From assembly GCA_013397935.1 (NCBI GenBank), contig VZRN01002958.1:651813-715812 (forward strand): DNA of 64,000 bases, given 5' to 3'. Numbering within the stretch: position 1 is the stretch's first letter; every line of letters starts with the position of its first letter. The notes under the pieces were generated by a model that had not been told where the DNA came from, searched no databases, and was given only the letters and a program-made list of their open reading frames with translations. This document shows, piece after piece, positions 36,331 to 48,465 of the stretch. This DNA is from Dasyornis broadbenti. Lineage: Eukaryota > Chordata > Aves > Passeriformes > Dasyornithidae. The position numbers and the translations under genes were made by a program.

Positions 36331-39329
36331 AGGGTCCTTTAGTAAGGGGCCTATAACAGAAGTGCGTAAGTCCTTTGGTCATTGCATTGTACAAGAACTT
36401 CAGAGTTTTGCAACTGAAACTTCTGAAAGTTTAATATAAATATGAGATTGCTGTATTTATGGGAAAATCTTGATATCATCTTGCTGTTATGTGAAGCATT
36501 TAAGAAATCCTGAAATATCTTAAAAGATGAAACAATGGGAAGCTGCTTACCTCATGACATAATAAGGCAAAATAAGGTCACGATAAAAGTCGTGGTTGCA
36601 GCTCCAGCAACAGAACTGAATGAGTTATTTGTAACAAATAGTTTATTTGCCAAATATAGCTTTTCTTGTCCCATCAAATATACACAAGTTGATCAGTCTC
36701 TGACTCAGGAATCGTTGGAATTTTTTTGATGACTGCTTTCAAAACTTATATTCTATGGACTCTCTGTAAAAGGAGGTGAAAGAAGGATGGCTGTGGTTTT
36801 AATACTATTTGCAAAAGTCTATTCTGTAATTTTCCTCTCTGACATCCATCTTATAAATTTGCATTACATGATGCCAGGCATTTAGGAGTCTATAGTTTTG
36901 ATGAAAGGGGGTAACAAGTTCAGCTTTCATACAAGAGTTAATGTTCATACAGCACAACTTAATGTTTGGCAGATATGAAGCTTCACCCAGGTTGCTGAAT
37001 CATCATCCTTCATATTACATTTATTTTATTAACCCTGTGACTGAAGTGGTAAACAAAAAAATGGAAAGAGGAGGTCCTGATAGTGCATGGATGAAATGAG
37101 GAATGGGTGTGATTATTTCACGAGTGCACTGATTCAGAAGCTCAGGGTGAAGCTAGATGCTTCTGTTCAGTACATATAAAGGCAGAAACATGTCATAAGT
37201 AGTTGCTGGTGTGCTGCATTCATGAAAGGAGCATAGCATTCACTTTCCAGCCACTAGAGAGTAAAGGAAAGACAGAGAGCTGCAGACATCTGTTACTGTG
37301 GTTGCTTACCTACCCCTGTTCCTGGAGGTTTTGAAGTAGGATTTGAAAAGTGCATGTGACAGACATTGTTTCTGGCCATATTTTACAACGACCTACTGAC
37401 TTCAGAGAACCAAAATTTGGACCTGCATTATTTAGTCAGCAATACATACAGGGTCCTATCAGTGAAAAGGCTAGGAACAAAACTTAGTTTCTGGTTTCCT
37501 GCCTATTATTTAGTACATATCTGATTTGAAATCTATTTTCTGCATACCCTTGCGTGCATATTTGTTGGCACATGTGCTTCTTGCCATTATGGGGCAGATC
37601 CCGTAGATTTTCTGCGTCATTAGTACAGAGAGTCAGTCATTAAAAAAAAAAAAAACAAACCTTATTTGCCTGAGCCGTTAAGATTTTTCTCACAGTTCTG
37701 CCTGTGGCGCCTGTCACTAGCAGTCAAATAAGGACAATTTTACCATTCTCTCCTGCTGCTCTAATTTTTTTTTTTTTCAGTGCCAGTACATGTATTTGTT
37801 ATTCTTTATAACTCCCTTTGAAGTTGGGAATCCAAGGGGAATCTAAAACCGACCAGATGTTGCTGCTGCTGGAGACATAGAAGACAGCAAGGATTAAGTT
37901 TAACTGAAACTTAGTTCTTTACAAAACCCCATTACAGTGAGAATTCTTCTTCAGTTAGTTTTTTTTATTATTTATATTTGCACTTGCAATCCGGGGTAGG
38001 TGATACCTCAAGTCATCTGCCCCGGGAGAAAAAATGGATGATTTATCCAAGTAAATAGTGTATCAGCAGCTGCCTGCCTTGATTTCCCTTATGGGGTTTC
38101 GGTTCCATTACACTGCATATTTCCCACCCACACTCTTTATACAGCATTTCATGTTGAGGAAAATCATTCCCATCTCTGTAACTTCAGAGAACAGATATGT
38201 GGAACCATCCAGGGAGAGGGCAGTGCAACTCCTGTGTGTGTGGGGAGGGGTGACATACTTAAGAAGGTACTGGCCAGAAAGCAGCATGAGATTTTTAACT
38301 CCTTCTCCTGTCATGGTTAAAAGACAAGAAAAGAATAAAAGCTGGCATGGGAGACTGGCTATGAGAAAGAAGGGTTGTGCTAATCTCCTCAAAGTGGGGG
38401 CAGAAATCCTCTCTCAGGTGGGAAAGGACAGGAAAAAATGTTATTGTTTACTTCTGAGTTCAAGTAAGATGCTTTTGAAGCTGCAAGACAAGAAAAAGGA
38501 AAAAAAAAAAAAGTTTTAAAACAGTCTGTGATATGAAACATGTAGTCCTCTGCAGTATCGATGTCCAAATTAAGCGATGGGCAATCCTGCTGGCCTGCCT
38601 CTGCAGAGAAGTAACCCATGACAGAAAATAGCGCATGTTCAGACTTCACGGAGGTCCAAATGGGAAGGCAGAAACAGAACAAGGCCTTGGTCTCTCCCTA
38701 CCTTGGGCATGGCTTAAGCTAAAGTTTGGATCCACTTTCAGATTTTAAACACCTCAGATTTCTGAAGTACTGATTACCAAGTTACCAAAACTCATCTGAG
38801 TTTGTGGGACTGCCTGTCCCTGTGCCTGTCTGTCACTCCCATACGTAGCTGTTGAATGTGCTGATATCGTTCTGCTGAGGCAGAAAGAACTGAAAAGATG
38901 ATTTGTTTTCTACAGAACGGGTATCTAAGGAGAGGAGGAAAAATCAGAGCAGTGTCCCTGCTGAGAGAACGACAAGCAGAACTTTCAGCTAAGCGTGTTT
39001 GACAGAGGACAGTTGGCTGGCCAGCACACAAGAGCTACAGCACAGGCTGTCTTCTGCTCACCAAGAACATTATCTTTGTTCTGGGAGAGGAAACTGAAGA
39101 CAATTGTACTCCTCTTGTCTGGTGCTCACAGGCTGTGATTGCAAATCTGTAGGAAGACAGACTTTATCAGTATCTGTTTCATGTCTGAGCTGTTTTGGTT
39201 TCTTTGAAGTCCAGCCCTCTTTCGTGTTGATAAGTCAAGGTACATCTCTGGCAGATAGCATTTTCCCTTTCCTCTCTGCTGTGGGATTAGAGTAGTTCTT
39301 CCTTGATTTTTCTCTGTGTGGATTCACTT
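36331..39329. other. Unrecognised noncoding stretch
   Basis: Contains an A13-type run at about 37640, a T12 run at about 37767 and an A-rich run at about 38500. The 153-codon plus frame at 38058-38519 and minus frames at 38108-38682 overlap each other, lack known domains and end in a Lys-rich tail encoded by the A run, so they are treated as chance. No transposon is recognised. Confidence 0.4.
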
Positions 39330-40240
39330 CATTGTTTCACACCAAATCTCGCTGTTTCTCAAGTCTTTATGTCATGGCCACCATAATCGAGAAATAGGAT
39401 CGGGCTCTGCCTAAGTTGCTCTTTAATTGGCCAGATGGATCACTAATGCCTTCACCAAGGCACTGTCCTCCATCATTAGCTATTGGAGTTGCTGCCTAAT
39501 ATTGCAAGGCTCTACACACCACCCTAATTTGTTTTTAAACAGGAAAATCAAAACCCTGGTAATTGTATAGAACCTCCTAATAAACACCAAGTAAAATACA
39601 TGCACTGTAACGAGCTCTCTTCAGAACGGCAAAAGGGAGTGGAGAAGATGATTTGCTAGCACCCATACTTACTTAAAGCTGCTTTTCTGATTTCGAAATA
39701 TAAAAAGAAATCAGGTCCTGGGAACACTGGGTGAATTGGGATGTTCTGTAAGGTTTAGAGGAAAGATAAAAAGAAAAAAGTAATCACGTGTTTTCCTTTT
39801 TATATTTTTAGGACCTGAATTTCCCAGCTTTGTATTAAAGGGAAACAGGTTAAAATCAGGGAATTATGGACTTATGTATTTTCTCTTCTTTATTTTTTTG
39901 TCAAGGCATCAAGGCAGATGGTATGAAAAGCATTTATATTGGTCTCTCTGCCGACAGAGCTTAGCCTAATAATCCAGGACTTGGAACTGGGTGCTTCGAT
40001 AAAAATACTTTCTGAGAGATTTTTCCATTCAAAACACCAGGAGAAGTTTTTTAATTGACAACATCAAAAATTAGTATCCTGCCAGGACTACATTTCTTTA
40101 CACCTTATTACTCAGAACAAAAGATTAATATGTTTTCATTCTGAGCATGAGAGTTTTCAATAAAATTTTCCTTAATTAAACCAAAGATGAAGTGAAATGG
40201 TTTACCGCAGGAATTGTGAGAGGGAAATGAGGAAAAATCC
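39330..40240. promoter_or_regulatory. Candidate conserved noncoding block
   Basis: A long repeat-free block with many homeodomain-like and bHLH-like words: 'gctctttaattggccagatg', 'cccatcattagctattgg'-like stretch, 'caccctaatttgtttttaaa', 'ttaatcacgtgttttc'-like E-box at about 39783 and 'tcaaggcagatggtatg'. A short inverted pair, TCAGGTCCT at 39711-39719 and AGGACCTGA at 39810-39818, lies within it. It ends directly at the solo LTR. Function is inferred from style only. Confidence 0.3.
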
Positions 40241-40428
40241 AGTTCTGTGTGTGATGGGCTGACGCAGGCTGATCTGTAGAGTCCCACCAAAGCTACTCTA
40301 TCACTCCCCTCCTCACCTGGACAGGGTAAAGAAAATATTACTCATGGTTCAAGAAAAGGACAGGGAAAGATCACTCAGCGATTACTGTCATGGGCAAAAC
40401 GAACTCAACTTGGGGAAAATTAATATAA

Positions 40429-40434
40429 TTTATT
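40429..40434 (-). terminator. LTR polyadenylation signal AATAAA
   Basis: On the minus strand the LTR reads AATAAA here, near its 3' part, in the position expected for the R-region poly(A) signal of this family. Whether it is still used is unknown. Confidence 0.55.
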
Positions 40435-40654
40435 GTAAGTCAAGTCAAAATAGGATAATGAGAGATAAAACCAAATCTTAAAAACATCTTCCCCCCATCC
40501 CTCCTTTCTTCTTGAGTTTCTCTTCACTCCTGATTTTCTCTAACTCCTCTCTGTAGTGACACAAGGAGATGGGGAATGCAGGATGAGGTCAGATCATCAC
40601 AGTTGCCTCTGCCACGCCTTCCTCCTTAGGGGGAAGACTCCTCACAGTCCTTCC

Positions 40655-40960
40655 CTACTCCAGCATGGGGTCCTTCCCATAGGAGACAGCCCTTCATGAA
40701 CTTCTCTGACCTGAGTCCTTCCCACAAGCTACAATTCTTCACAATGCTCCAGTATGAGTCCCTTCCACAGGGTGCAGTCCTTCAGGAGCAGGCTGCTCCA
40801 GTATGGGTCTCCCACAGGGTCACAAGTCCTGCCAGCAAACCTGCTTCAGAGTGGATTTCTCTGTCCATGGGGCCACAGGTCATGCCAGGAGTCTGCTCCA
40901 GTGTGGGCTGGAGCACATCCAAGGGGATCCCAAGGGGATGTGGCCTTCTTCAGGAATCCG
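40655..40960 (-). repeat. Sub-repeats inside the LTR U3
   Basis: A module of roughly 45-60 bp recurs several times: '(g)ctccagtatgagtcc', '(g)ctccagtatgggtctccc' and 'tgctccagtgtggg', each followed by a '(c)cacaggg(t)' and '(a)gtcctt/cagg' segment. These tandem-like modules are typical of this LTR type. They explain the long stop-free Cys/Ser/Gln-rich antisense frames. Confidence 0.6.
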
Positions 40961-41393
40961 CTTGCACTGCTGTGGTGTCTTCCATGGGCTGCAGATGGAT
41001 CTTTGCTCCACCATGGACTTCCATAGGCTGCAGAGGCACATTCTGCCTCACCATGATCTGGATCATGGGCTGCAGGGGAATCAGTGCTCCAGTACCTGAA
41101 GCACCCTTCTCCACTGACCTGGATGTCTGCAAAGTTGTTTCTTTCACATACTCTAACTCCTTTCTACCATTGCTATTCTGCAGTTTTTTATCTCCCTTTT
41201 CAAGTACATTATCCCAGAGGAGCTGTCACAGTTGCTGATGGGCTCAGCCTTGGCCAGCAGTGAGTTCATCTTGGAGCTGCATGGCCTTGGATCTGTTGGA
41301 CATAGAGGAAGCTTCTGGCAGATTCTCGGAGAAGCCACCTCTATAGCCCCCTTGCTACCCAAGCCTTGCCATGCAACTCCAGTATCCGTGTCA

Positions 41394-44300
41394 GTTATTT
41401 CTTTGTCCTAGTTTAAGTATTTGATTCTCTTCTGGTGATTGCTATGTTCTCTTGTTTTTGATGGTGTGCTAGATATTTTGAAATTTACAGGTTTACCTCA
41501 GTCTTTGAAATGAAGAAATCTCAGCTTTGAAAATGCCAAATTAAACAGTGATTCTGAGCTCCCCTTAATTGTGAGCACCTTGACATACAGAAAAGGCAGC
41601 ATTCCAGTGTGGCTCCCCTCTGTTCAGCTATAGTCTGAACTTCATCCTATAACCCAGCTGTAAAGGGGAAAACTGAAAAGAGTGAAGCTAACGGAAAAGA
41701 AGATAACATGGTCCAAATCTAAGATTTGGAGCTCAGCACTGTGCAGTCCCCACCTGCATTTTTAGATTTTTGTATGTGTGTGTTCTTGAGACATTGCATT
41801 TGAAATATATACAGGAAACTAAGCTTAGCTGGAAGACTGTAACTTGTAAACATTTTCCTGTGTATGTTTTGATAGAATGGTATGGGGGTGCGGGGCAGGG
41901 CTGTGGATTTAAAAAGTATTTTTATGCTTTCGTAACTCAATCCATAGTCTATTTTAGACATAGTTCTGATTAAACAAAGATATTCAGACGTGCCATGGAA
42001 GTTAGCATATAGTGAAACAAGTTCCTCGGTATTGTGACACCAACACTCTGAAACAGCCTGACCAAGTGGGAGGTTACACCCTGCTTGTTAGGTCAGTTTG
42101 TGATGTTTTTCCAGCTTCTTAAAGTGTCTTTAAAGATTATTTTGTGTCATTTACAGTTGTCTTCTTTCAAATAGGAGCACTGCAGGCAAGAGTGGGCAGT
42201 GGAAAGGGCCTGTTCTGCAAACAGCAGGTGCCAAGGACAAGGCTTACCTGTTGCCTGTAATATACTGTCTTATACAGTCAAACAGAAATCCCTCTTTTAT
42301 CTCTTGCAGTCTTGGGTATTAGAGTATATAGGCAATGAGTCCAAACCAACAGGGAGCCAGAGGGCAGATTGCACATCTGACTGTGAGAGTCATCATCAGG
42401 CCAAGTGCTCCATCAGGCCAGTTGAAAAAGCATCTTGTTACTGAGAGGTAGGGCTGGATTTATGTTGTGCCTAGCACGCTCAATTAGAGAGGGAGGATTA
42501 GATAGCCCATAATATAGCCGTGATACTCTTGAGCACCGAGGGGTTACAAGTCCCTCTGCTGTGCTCAGAGTAACACATATGTGAATAGGGTAAGGGCTTG
42601 GATGCAGGCCCAGTACCTCCAAACTGTCTGAGTTATTCCAAAAGAGTAGCACAGACCTCTGTGAAGCACATTCTCCGCCAATTCACATGCATTTGTGTTC
42701 TGTTGGTCTTGGAAAACATTATGCCTCCTATGATCGCTTTCTCAAACAATGTTCCTATTTCCCTCATGATTTAACAGCTGCCTTGCAGTTGTGGCCCTTA
42801 GATCTACCTTTCTCAGATCTCCAGTTTGCCCCATGGCCTCTTTCATCTTCCTTTCCCAGGGCCCTGGACAGATCTGAGCTCCCTACTAGCTTGCTGTTGC
42901 TTTGTATCTGCCTTCAGACTGCGGGTGCTGGTGTTCTGACACTCTACCCAAATCCTCCGTTGCTCAGAGGAAATAATAACTCTCATTCAGCTACTTTCTT
43001 AGCACTTATTGTGACATCTGAAGACAAATGCAAACTCATCTCTAGAATCATTATTCTCTTTGAAGAACAGCGGATTGTCAGGGGAGACATTTTTTTGTGT
43101 GCATTCACTTAGAAGTTCTGTCCCCCAGTGTGGTTCTCCAGCTGCCCCTGTCATATCCTCCGTTGTTGTTTATCCAACTTTTAATAATTTCCTTTTCATG
43201 CTAGAAAAGGCCACATAATTTTCTCTCTGTGTGTGCATGTATTTCTATCTACTTCATGTTTTTTCATTTCTTTCAATTCATAACATACAAAATATATAGG
43301 AAAAACCATTCATTGCACTAAATACATTTATTATTTATGCATGGTTTATATTTTTTGGCCTAAATTTTGTTGAGTACCTAAGGATTTTGTGCACCTCCAT
43401 TAAGTTGTTAAGGTATTTCTTAATCACCTCACGTCACGACTAATTTTTGGAAGAGACATACTGATTTGTGAACAGGCTACACCTGCTTCTGTGTAGAAAC
43501 AAAAGGAGGGGACCCTTGTTGGGGTCACTAGGAGAGGTAGAGACTATGAATGTTGTTCTATGTAATCAAAAGAATATAACTTAATATATTACCAACCACA
43601 TTGCTTCCCACTCTGAGTATCAGCTATTTATTTATGTTTTCTGGATCACCAAAGCTACTTTGAGATACCAGTGTAATACCTGAGTGGCTTTGTTTAAATC
43701 ATTTTTGTTTCAAGTCATCTCTGTTTCTGATAGGAGATCAGGCCTGGTCTGGAACCAGCTAGAGGTGGTGTGAAATTGCGTAGCTTAATTTGATCTGTTA
43801 ACATAAGCTTTCACCTAAAAGTGTTGAGGTCAGCACAAGGCTTGTCTTTACAAGAGCATGCACAGATATGAGGGTGGAAAATTGCTCAGAGAGACTGTCA
43901 TTCAGGTTCTCTGGATAGAATAGGAATGTTGTTTATTCCGCTTCTAATAGCAATGGCACTTTACCTGTAGCAAAAGGAACAGAAGGAAGCAGGAGAGAGA
44001 ATGTCCCTCCAGTCATGACTTTGGTTTTGACAGTTTAAGCATTGGCTAGCATTTAAAAAAAAAAAAAAAAGAAAAGTGATGACTTGCAAGTAATCAGGTA
44101 CAATATCACTGGTTGTGGCAGGGGATGGGGAAAAATGGTGGAAAATCAGTGGAGTACATTAGAAAGTGCAGCCCTTGTCCCGCTGGAGTGAGCAGGATTT
44201 TTGTTGAGATTTTATTCAGTTCTGTGTCCCTAAAAATATCCCAAAAACACGTAACATGCACTTAAGAGGAAAATTGAACACCATACCAGCATGAAACACC

Positions 44301-44430
44301 TCAGCCCTAGGCTGTCCTGTACTTGGGCACTGCTCTCCCAGAGCATCCTGGAGAAGCAGCGTGCTCTATCTCCCAGGGACAGTGTGATGGAGGCACTGGA
44401 CATCCAGGGAAGCTCAGGCACCATAGTAAC
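41394..44430. other. Unrecognised noncoding stretch
   Basis: No repeat family recognised. The 141-codon plus frame at 42687-43112 has no known domain, no signal of coding constraint that I can see, and no splice context. A16 at about 44055-44070 is a simple A tract. Nothing else stands out. Confidence 0.4.
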
Positions 44431-44454
44431 ATCTAACCTCCTGTGAGGTTAGAT
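44431..44454. repeat. Perfect inverted repeat, 10-bp arms, 4-nt loop
   Basis: ATCTAACCTC, then CTGT, then GAGGTTAGAT. The arms are exactly complementary, with no bulge. It could extrude as a cruciform or fold in a transcript. No adjacent transposon end is recognisable. Confidence 0.92.
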
Positions 44455-47400
44455 AGAGACCAAGGCTGGATTGATCTGAAGGTGGAAATCATGAATCTGA
44501 GGTGAAAATGGTTCCTCTATTGTGTGAGCTCCAGATCTCTGGCTGGCTGTGAGTTGCTGAACAGCTTTTCTTTCTATGTTTTGTTTAAAATTTACACCAA
44601 AGTGTTTGTAGTGTAATAGTGATTTTTGTCTTTCTTGCATTAACACAAGTGTAATCTATATACTGTATTTATAAAATAAGAATTTTACAGGTATGAAGCA
44701 CATCCATCTGTGTTACATAAACATAGATACCTTTTGGTTTCTTTTTCCTTTTCTTCCCATGTTTATGCTACACAAAGAATTTATTAAACCAGATACAATT
44801 ATGACATTTTTAGCTATAATCTGCTCAAGATTTTTAAACTGTTTCTCACATTATAACATATTTAACTGCTGCTTTAATGGCAAAGAGGAATTTTGTGGCT
44901 GCAAGCAGAGGAATATGAAAGGTGCAGTGGCTTTCCTGTGCAAGGAATATAAGAATATTCACTGACAGTGGAACTATGAGGAACAATTATCCCAAGCTGT
45001 GTCTTTGACAATGCTGTCAGATTTTCCAGTTCCATGATCACAGCTGGTGCCAGGGTGAGAAATTCCACAGTGGCCGGAGGCAGAGTGCATTGGGTGCTGG
45101 CCTGGCTGGCAGTGTTGGAAGTCAGGAGTTGGAGCTGGAAAGAAAAGAAAAGAAAGATGACTTTCTACAGCTTTGAGACTGTAGGGAAAAAACCACTTTG
45201 GAATGTAAGGAGATAGTCTTTGAAAGATGCCCCATCCCAGACTGCTGTGCCTCAGAAGCGGAGTTTGATCTTGAGGTTCAGGTTCTTTATATACCTGTAC
45301 TGCCTTCTAAGACATTTGCTTCTCTACCTCCAACTAAAAATTTGTTGTGCAAATTTGCAGCTTACTTATATATCTGTTGAAAGCTTTGGAGGTTGGCTTA
45401 TTTACTTGCTGAATTTTCTGTATCACTGGTACTTTACTAAGGTTTTTTTGTGGTTTGGGTTTGTTGTTGTGGTGTTTGGGGTTTTGGGGGGGGAAAGGGT
45501 GGTTTGATGGGGGGTTTTTTGGTCATCCAAGTATTTCCCCAATGTTAGCTAACTGAATCTGGGAACTCTGAAGGATAAAGAGGTGATGCAGGTCTTACCC
45601 TGGTGGGCACTGAATTCTGAGGTCTGTTTGGGTGCAGTTTCAGCCACACGTGGTTTTGTTGGGGTCAGCCAAAGATAATGCCTCTCTGACTTACACCAGT
45701 GTATTAGCTAGACTTCAAGGTGATAAAATTGGTTACATCTATAGAGGCAAGGAATTGAAAAGGTTCTGAACAAGCAAGAGAGGAGACAGTGGATTCCTCA
45801 TTTGCTAGTGCTCCAATTACCAGGGATTTTTTCTGTTGTATACATCCATTTTTATATGTTGCTTGAAATTGAAAATTGTATCACCATATGTTATACTTTC
45901 TGTTTTGAGCATTATGTGTTGTTCTTCATAACTTTTAGGATTTCTAGTTAAGAATGGTTTACTGAATACTTGAGTTTGATAATCTTTGGGACTCTATCTA
46001 AAAGATTACCTTCTTAAATTATCATATAGATTGCTTGTTACATCAGATTGCCTTGACTTTTAGCTACTGCTTTGTCTTAGTGTTTGGAAGGAATGGTCTC
46101 TTTTCTCATTCCTTGTATGAGTTGTTTCATCGAGCTGTTCCCTGGCCTACCTTTTTAATGTTTTTCTAATTTCTCTGTTGAAAACTTGGGAATGCTGGAT
46201 AATTCCCTAATCAGGCAGACAGCTCAAATAATGAACCCCAAAATGTAGGCTGTTAATTATTTTTCAGTGCAACAGCAACATAATGTGTGACAATGGAGCT
46301 TTTTTGGTTACAAGTGAAATAATTTTGGACCGACTGAAGACTAGAGTGATTAGCACTTAAATAACACCACACTTCTGAGGATAGCAAAGCATTTCATAGC
46401 ATTTAATGATGGAGGCCTTCCTTACAAACCCAAAGGATGTACTCCACTGTCTAACTCTCCTCGCAGGGAAGAGAGGAAACTGGTTCAAGGAGAGGTGAGG
46501 GACAAGGCAAAGTTATAATTAGTGGCTGTACTGTCTGATGATAGTCAGACCAAAAGACTCCATTTTAGTCCTTTGCATGAACATTAGAGCGACCCATTCC
46601 CATCAGGGCATTTCGGCAGCAGCTACTGCCTTACTGGGCTCGACACAACCTGACAGGAGGGTGGCGGGGGGGAGAAAGCCCTGCTGCAGGTTAATGCAAT
46701 GGCTGAAGAGGGAAGGGAGAATATGAACCCTTTGTAAAACCATGGGTGAATAGCTGGTTATGGACACAGAGGTTGGAGGAATGCAGGAGGCAGGGAGGAA
46801 GTAAATGAGACAGTGTATTTGAGGGGGAGAATTAGTGCATGTGTGAGCCCAAGAATGGGCAAAGGAGACAAAGATGTGGAAAGAATCATATTTGCTTTCA
46901 GTTACTTGAACATAGAACCTCATTTGGTTTCCCATGTAATCAGCACTGAAAACCCAAGTATTTTTTTGCTAATGCTCAACTCTGAAAAACCAAGTTCCCT
47001 ACCTGTGTCTTTCCACACCTTTGAACTGGACACACTTAATGAACATCACCATGTTGTGGCCTACAGGATTATTTTAGGGTAGTGGTCAACTTGAATTTGT
47101 TAGCCTTCATGTGGAAAGGGTTGAGGCCATTGGCTCGTGGTCACTCTGGCTAATCGTTTTAGCCGTTTAAGAGTACTATACTGTACTCTTCCCTATACTG
47201 TGAACATCTTCCCTTTGTGCTTAGCCTGTCCACGAGAAAAGGATATCAGACCCAAGATTAATTCTTAAATGCCTTTGTAAATAGCTACAGCTGGTTTACT
47301 GGGATGTTTTTCCTCCATAATTACAGTAAATATGAACTCTAAGTTGTATCAAGTATTAATGTGTTGGGCTTTTATTTTTTACTTTGGCTTCAGCAGTATT

Positions 47401-48129
47401 TTTAAATCCATGAACTAAGGATTTGGTTTTAAATTTTATGAGAAACCTCCCTAAGCATAGAAATACAGGACTAAATTTGCTTTCTGGATATTAACATAGC
47501 CTTAAAGCAAGCAAAGTGGGCATGGAGGATGATAGCTGTCCTTGACTCTTAGGATTGATTTCGATGTATTAGACAAGCTCCCTTTTAAATTTGATATTCT
47601 GGTTTTAGGAACACCCAGGGAGGAAAGCAGATCTCTTCAGACATATATATGTGTGTGTGACATTTAAAAATTGTCTTACTTGAAAAATACCATCACTGTT
47701 ACAATTTATTCACTACTGAAGCATACACAGAGCTGGAAAAGGTCTGTGCTGATTAATGAGACAATTATACACATTAATACCAGATTAATCACACCTCATA
47801 CTTTTAAGACAACAACATAAAGATACAAATACAGTTTTGAAAAGCATTAGCCTATCAGTTGTCCCTGGCTAGCTCGACTGAGATGTACATAATGATGACT
47901 GGACTTCACAGTGCTAAAGCACTGTCACTCAAAACAAGTCCCATGCATTACTAATTAAGAAGATGAAACACCAAGAATCTGAAAGACTTAACCAAGCCCA
48001 TGAAGCAACTTTCTGGTTGGCAGATGATACTGGAATGCCACCATTCAGACCCATGCCATGGGTTCTAAGCTGTTACGTCCTGGATCCTGAATAGATGCAA
48101 CATGAAAAGTCTGTCTTTGGGACCCCTAT
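44455..48129. other. Unrecognised noncoding stretch
   Basis: Includes a G-run cluster at 45478 (separate entry) and an AAAGA-type run near 45140-45160. Small frames on both strands, for example 46603-46935, show no domain. 45660-45715 ('gacttacaccagtgtattag') may be a scrap of the palindromic amniote repeat class. No young transposon seen. Confidence 0.4.
45478..45514 (+). other. G-quadruplex motif
   Basis: G runs at 45478-45481 (4), 45486-45493 (8), 45497-45499 (3) and 45509-45514 (6), with TTTT, AAA and a nine-base spacer between them. This meets the usual G3+N1-7 pattern when the G8 run is split. It sits in a GT-rich stretch. Folding is predicted, not shown. Confidence 0.75.
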
Positions 48130-48154
48130 TTTGTAGCATCCTGGATGCTACAAA
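48130..48154. repeat. Near-perfect palindrome, 12-bp arms, 1-base centre
   Basis: TTTGTAGCATCC, a single T, then GGATGCTACAAA. The arms are exact reverse complements over 12 bp, making it the longest exact inverted repeat with almost no spacer that I found in the window. No transposon body flanks it. Confidence 0.92.
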
Positions 48155-48410
48155 GGATACACTTTCCTGCCCGTTTTGAAAACTATTACTCTCATGCAGG
48201 TGTATCTGACCCTGACATAAAATGATGCTAATGTGAAATAATGAAAGTTTTACCAGAGATTATCAGAGATTTGGCTGAGAGCAAACAAATATACACTGAA
48301 GTCCCACTACTGCAACTGGCCAGCAAAAGGAAAGCTCTGAAAGCTCACACATGTACTGCATAAAGCACATTTTCAGGCAGAATAATGTTTCTTTAATTAT
48401 TCCTGTGGTA
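48155..48410. other. Unrecognised single-copy sequence
   Basis: AT-rich, nothing recognised. No open frame of interest. Confidence 0.45.
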
Positions 48411-48465
48411 GAAGGTGGTCCTTGGCCTAGTTTCCTATTGTCTCCACACTGTGAAATGGGTTAAC
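48411..48465 (+). mobile_element. Possible MIR-like remnant
   Basis: 'ccttggcctagtttcctatt' followed by 'ctgtgaaatgggttaacc' resembles the cctcagtttcc…ctgtaaaatggg core of MIR. It is short, and an insertion interrupts it. Kept only as a weak call. Confidence 0.35.

Larger units (their letters stand above)
40250..41386 (-). mobile_element. Solo LTR of an avian ERVL-like endogenous retrovirus, minus strand
   Basis: About 1.14 kb matching the general plan of the long ERVL-like LTRs abundant in birds. In LTR orientation (minus strand) it opens with the complement of 'aagccttgccatgcaactcc' and 'gaagcttctggcagattctc'. A long U3 follows with repeated 'gctccagtatggg' and 'cccacagggtcacaag' modules. 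It then has an AATAAA signal (the plus strand reads TTTATT at 40429-40434), and it ends with the complement of 'tgtgatgggctgacgcaggc'. No gag, pol or env sequence flanks it on either side, so it is a solo LTR left by recombination. The flanks CTGTG (40245-40249) and CCGTG (41386-41390) could be an imperfect 5-bp target duplication, but the exact ends are uncertain. Plus-strand frames of up to 180 codons here are antisense to the LTR and are not genes. Confidence 0.85.

Noticed and set aside
38058..38519. 153-codon plus-strand open frame
   Set aside because: Overlaps antisense frames, has no known domain or splice context, and its Lys-rich end is encoded by an A-rich run.
39711..39818. TCAGGTCCT / AGGACCTGA inverted pair as a structured RNA
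   Set aside because: Nine-base arms with a 90-base loop are expected by chance at this scale.
40696..41238. 180-codon plus-strand open frame, with overlapping frames of 90 and 98 codons
   Set aside because: It runs antisense through the repeated U3 modules of a solo LTR. The composition follows the repeats, and no protein family is recognisable.
42687..43112. 141-codon plus-strand open frame
   Set aside because: No recognisable domain, promoter or splice pattern; the length is within chance for 64 kb read in six frames.
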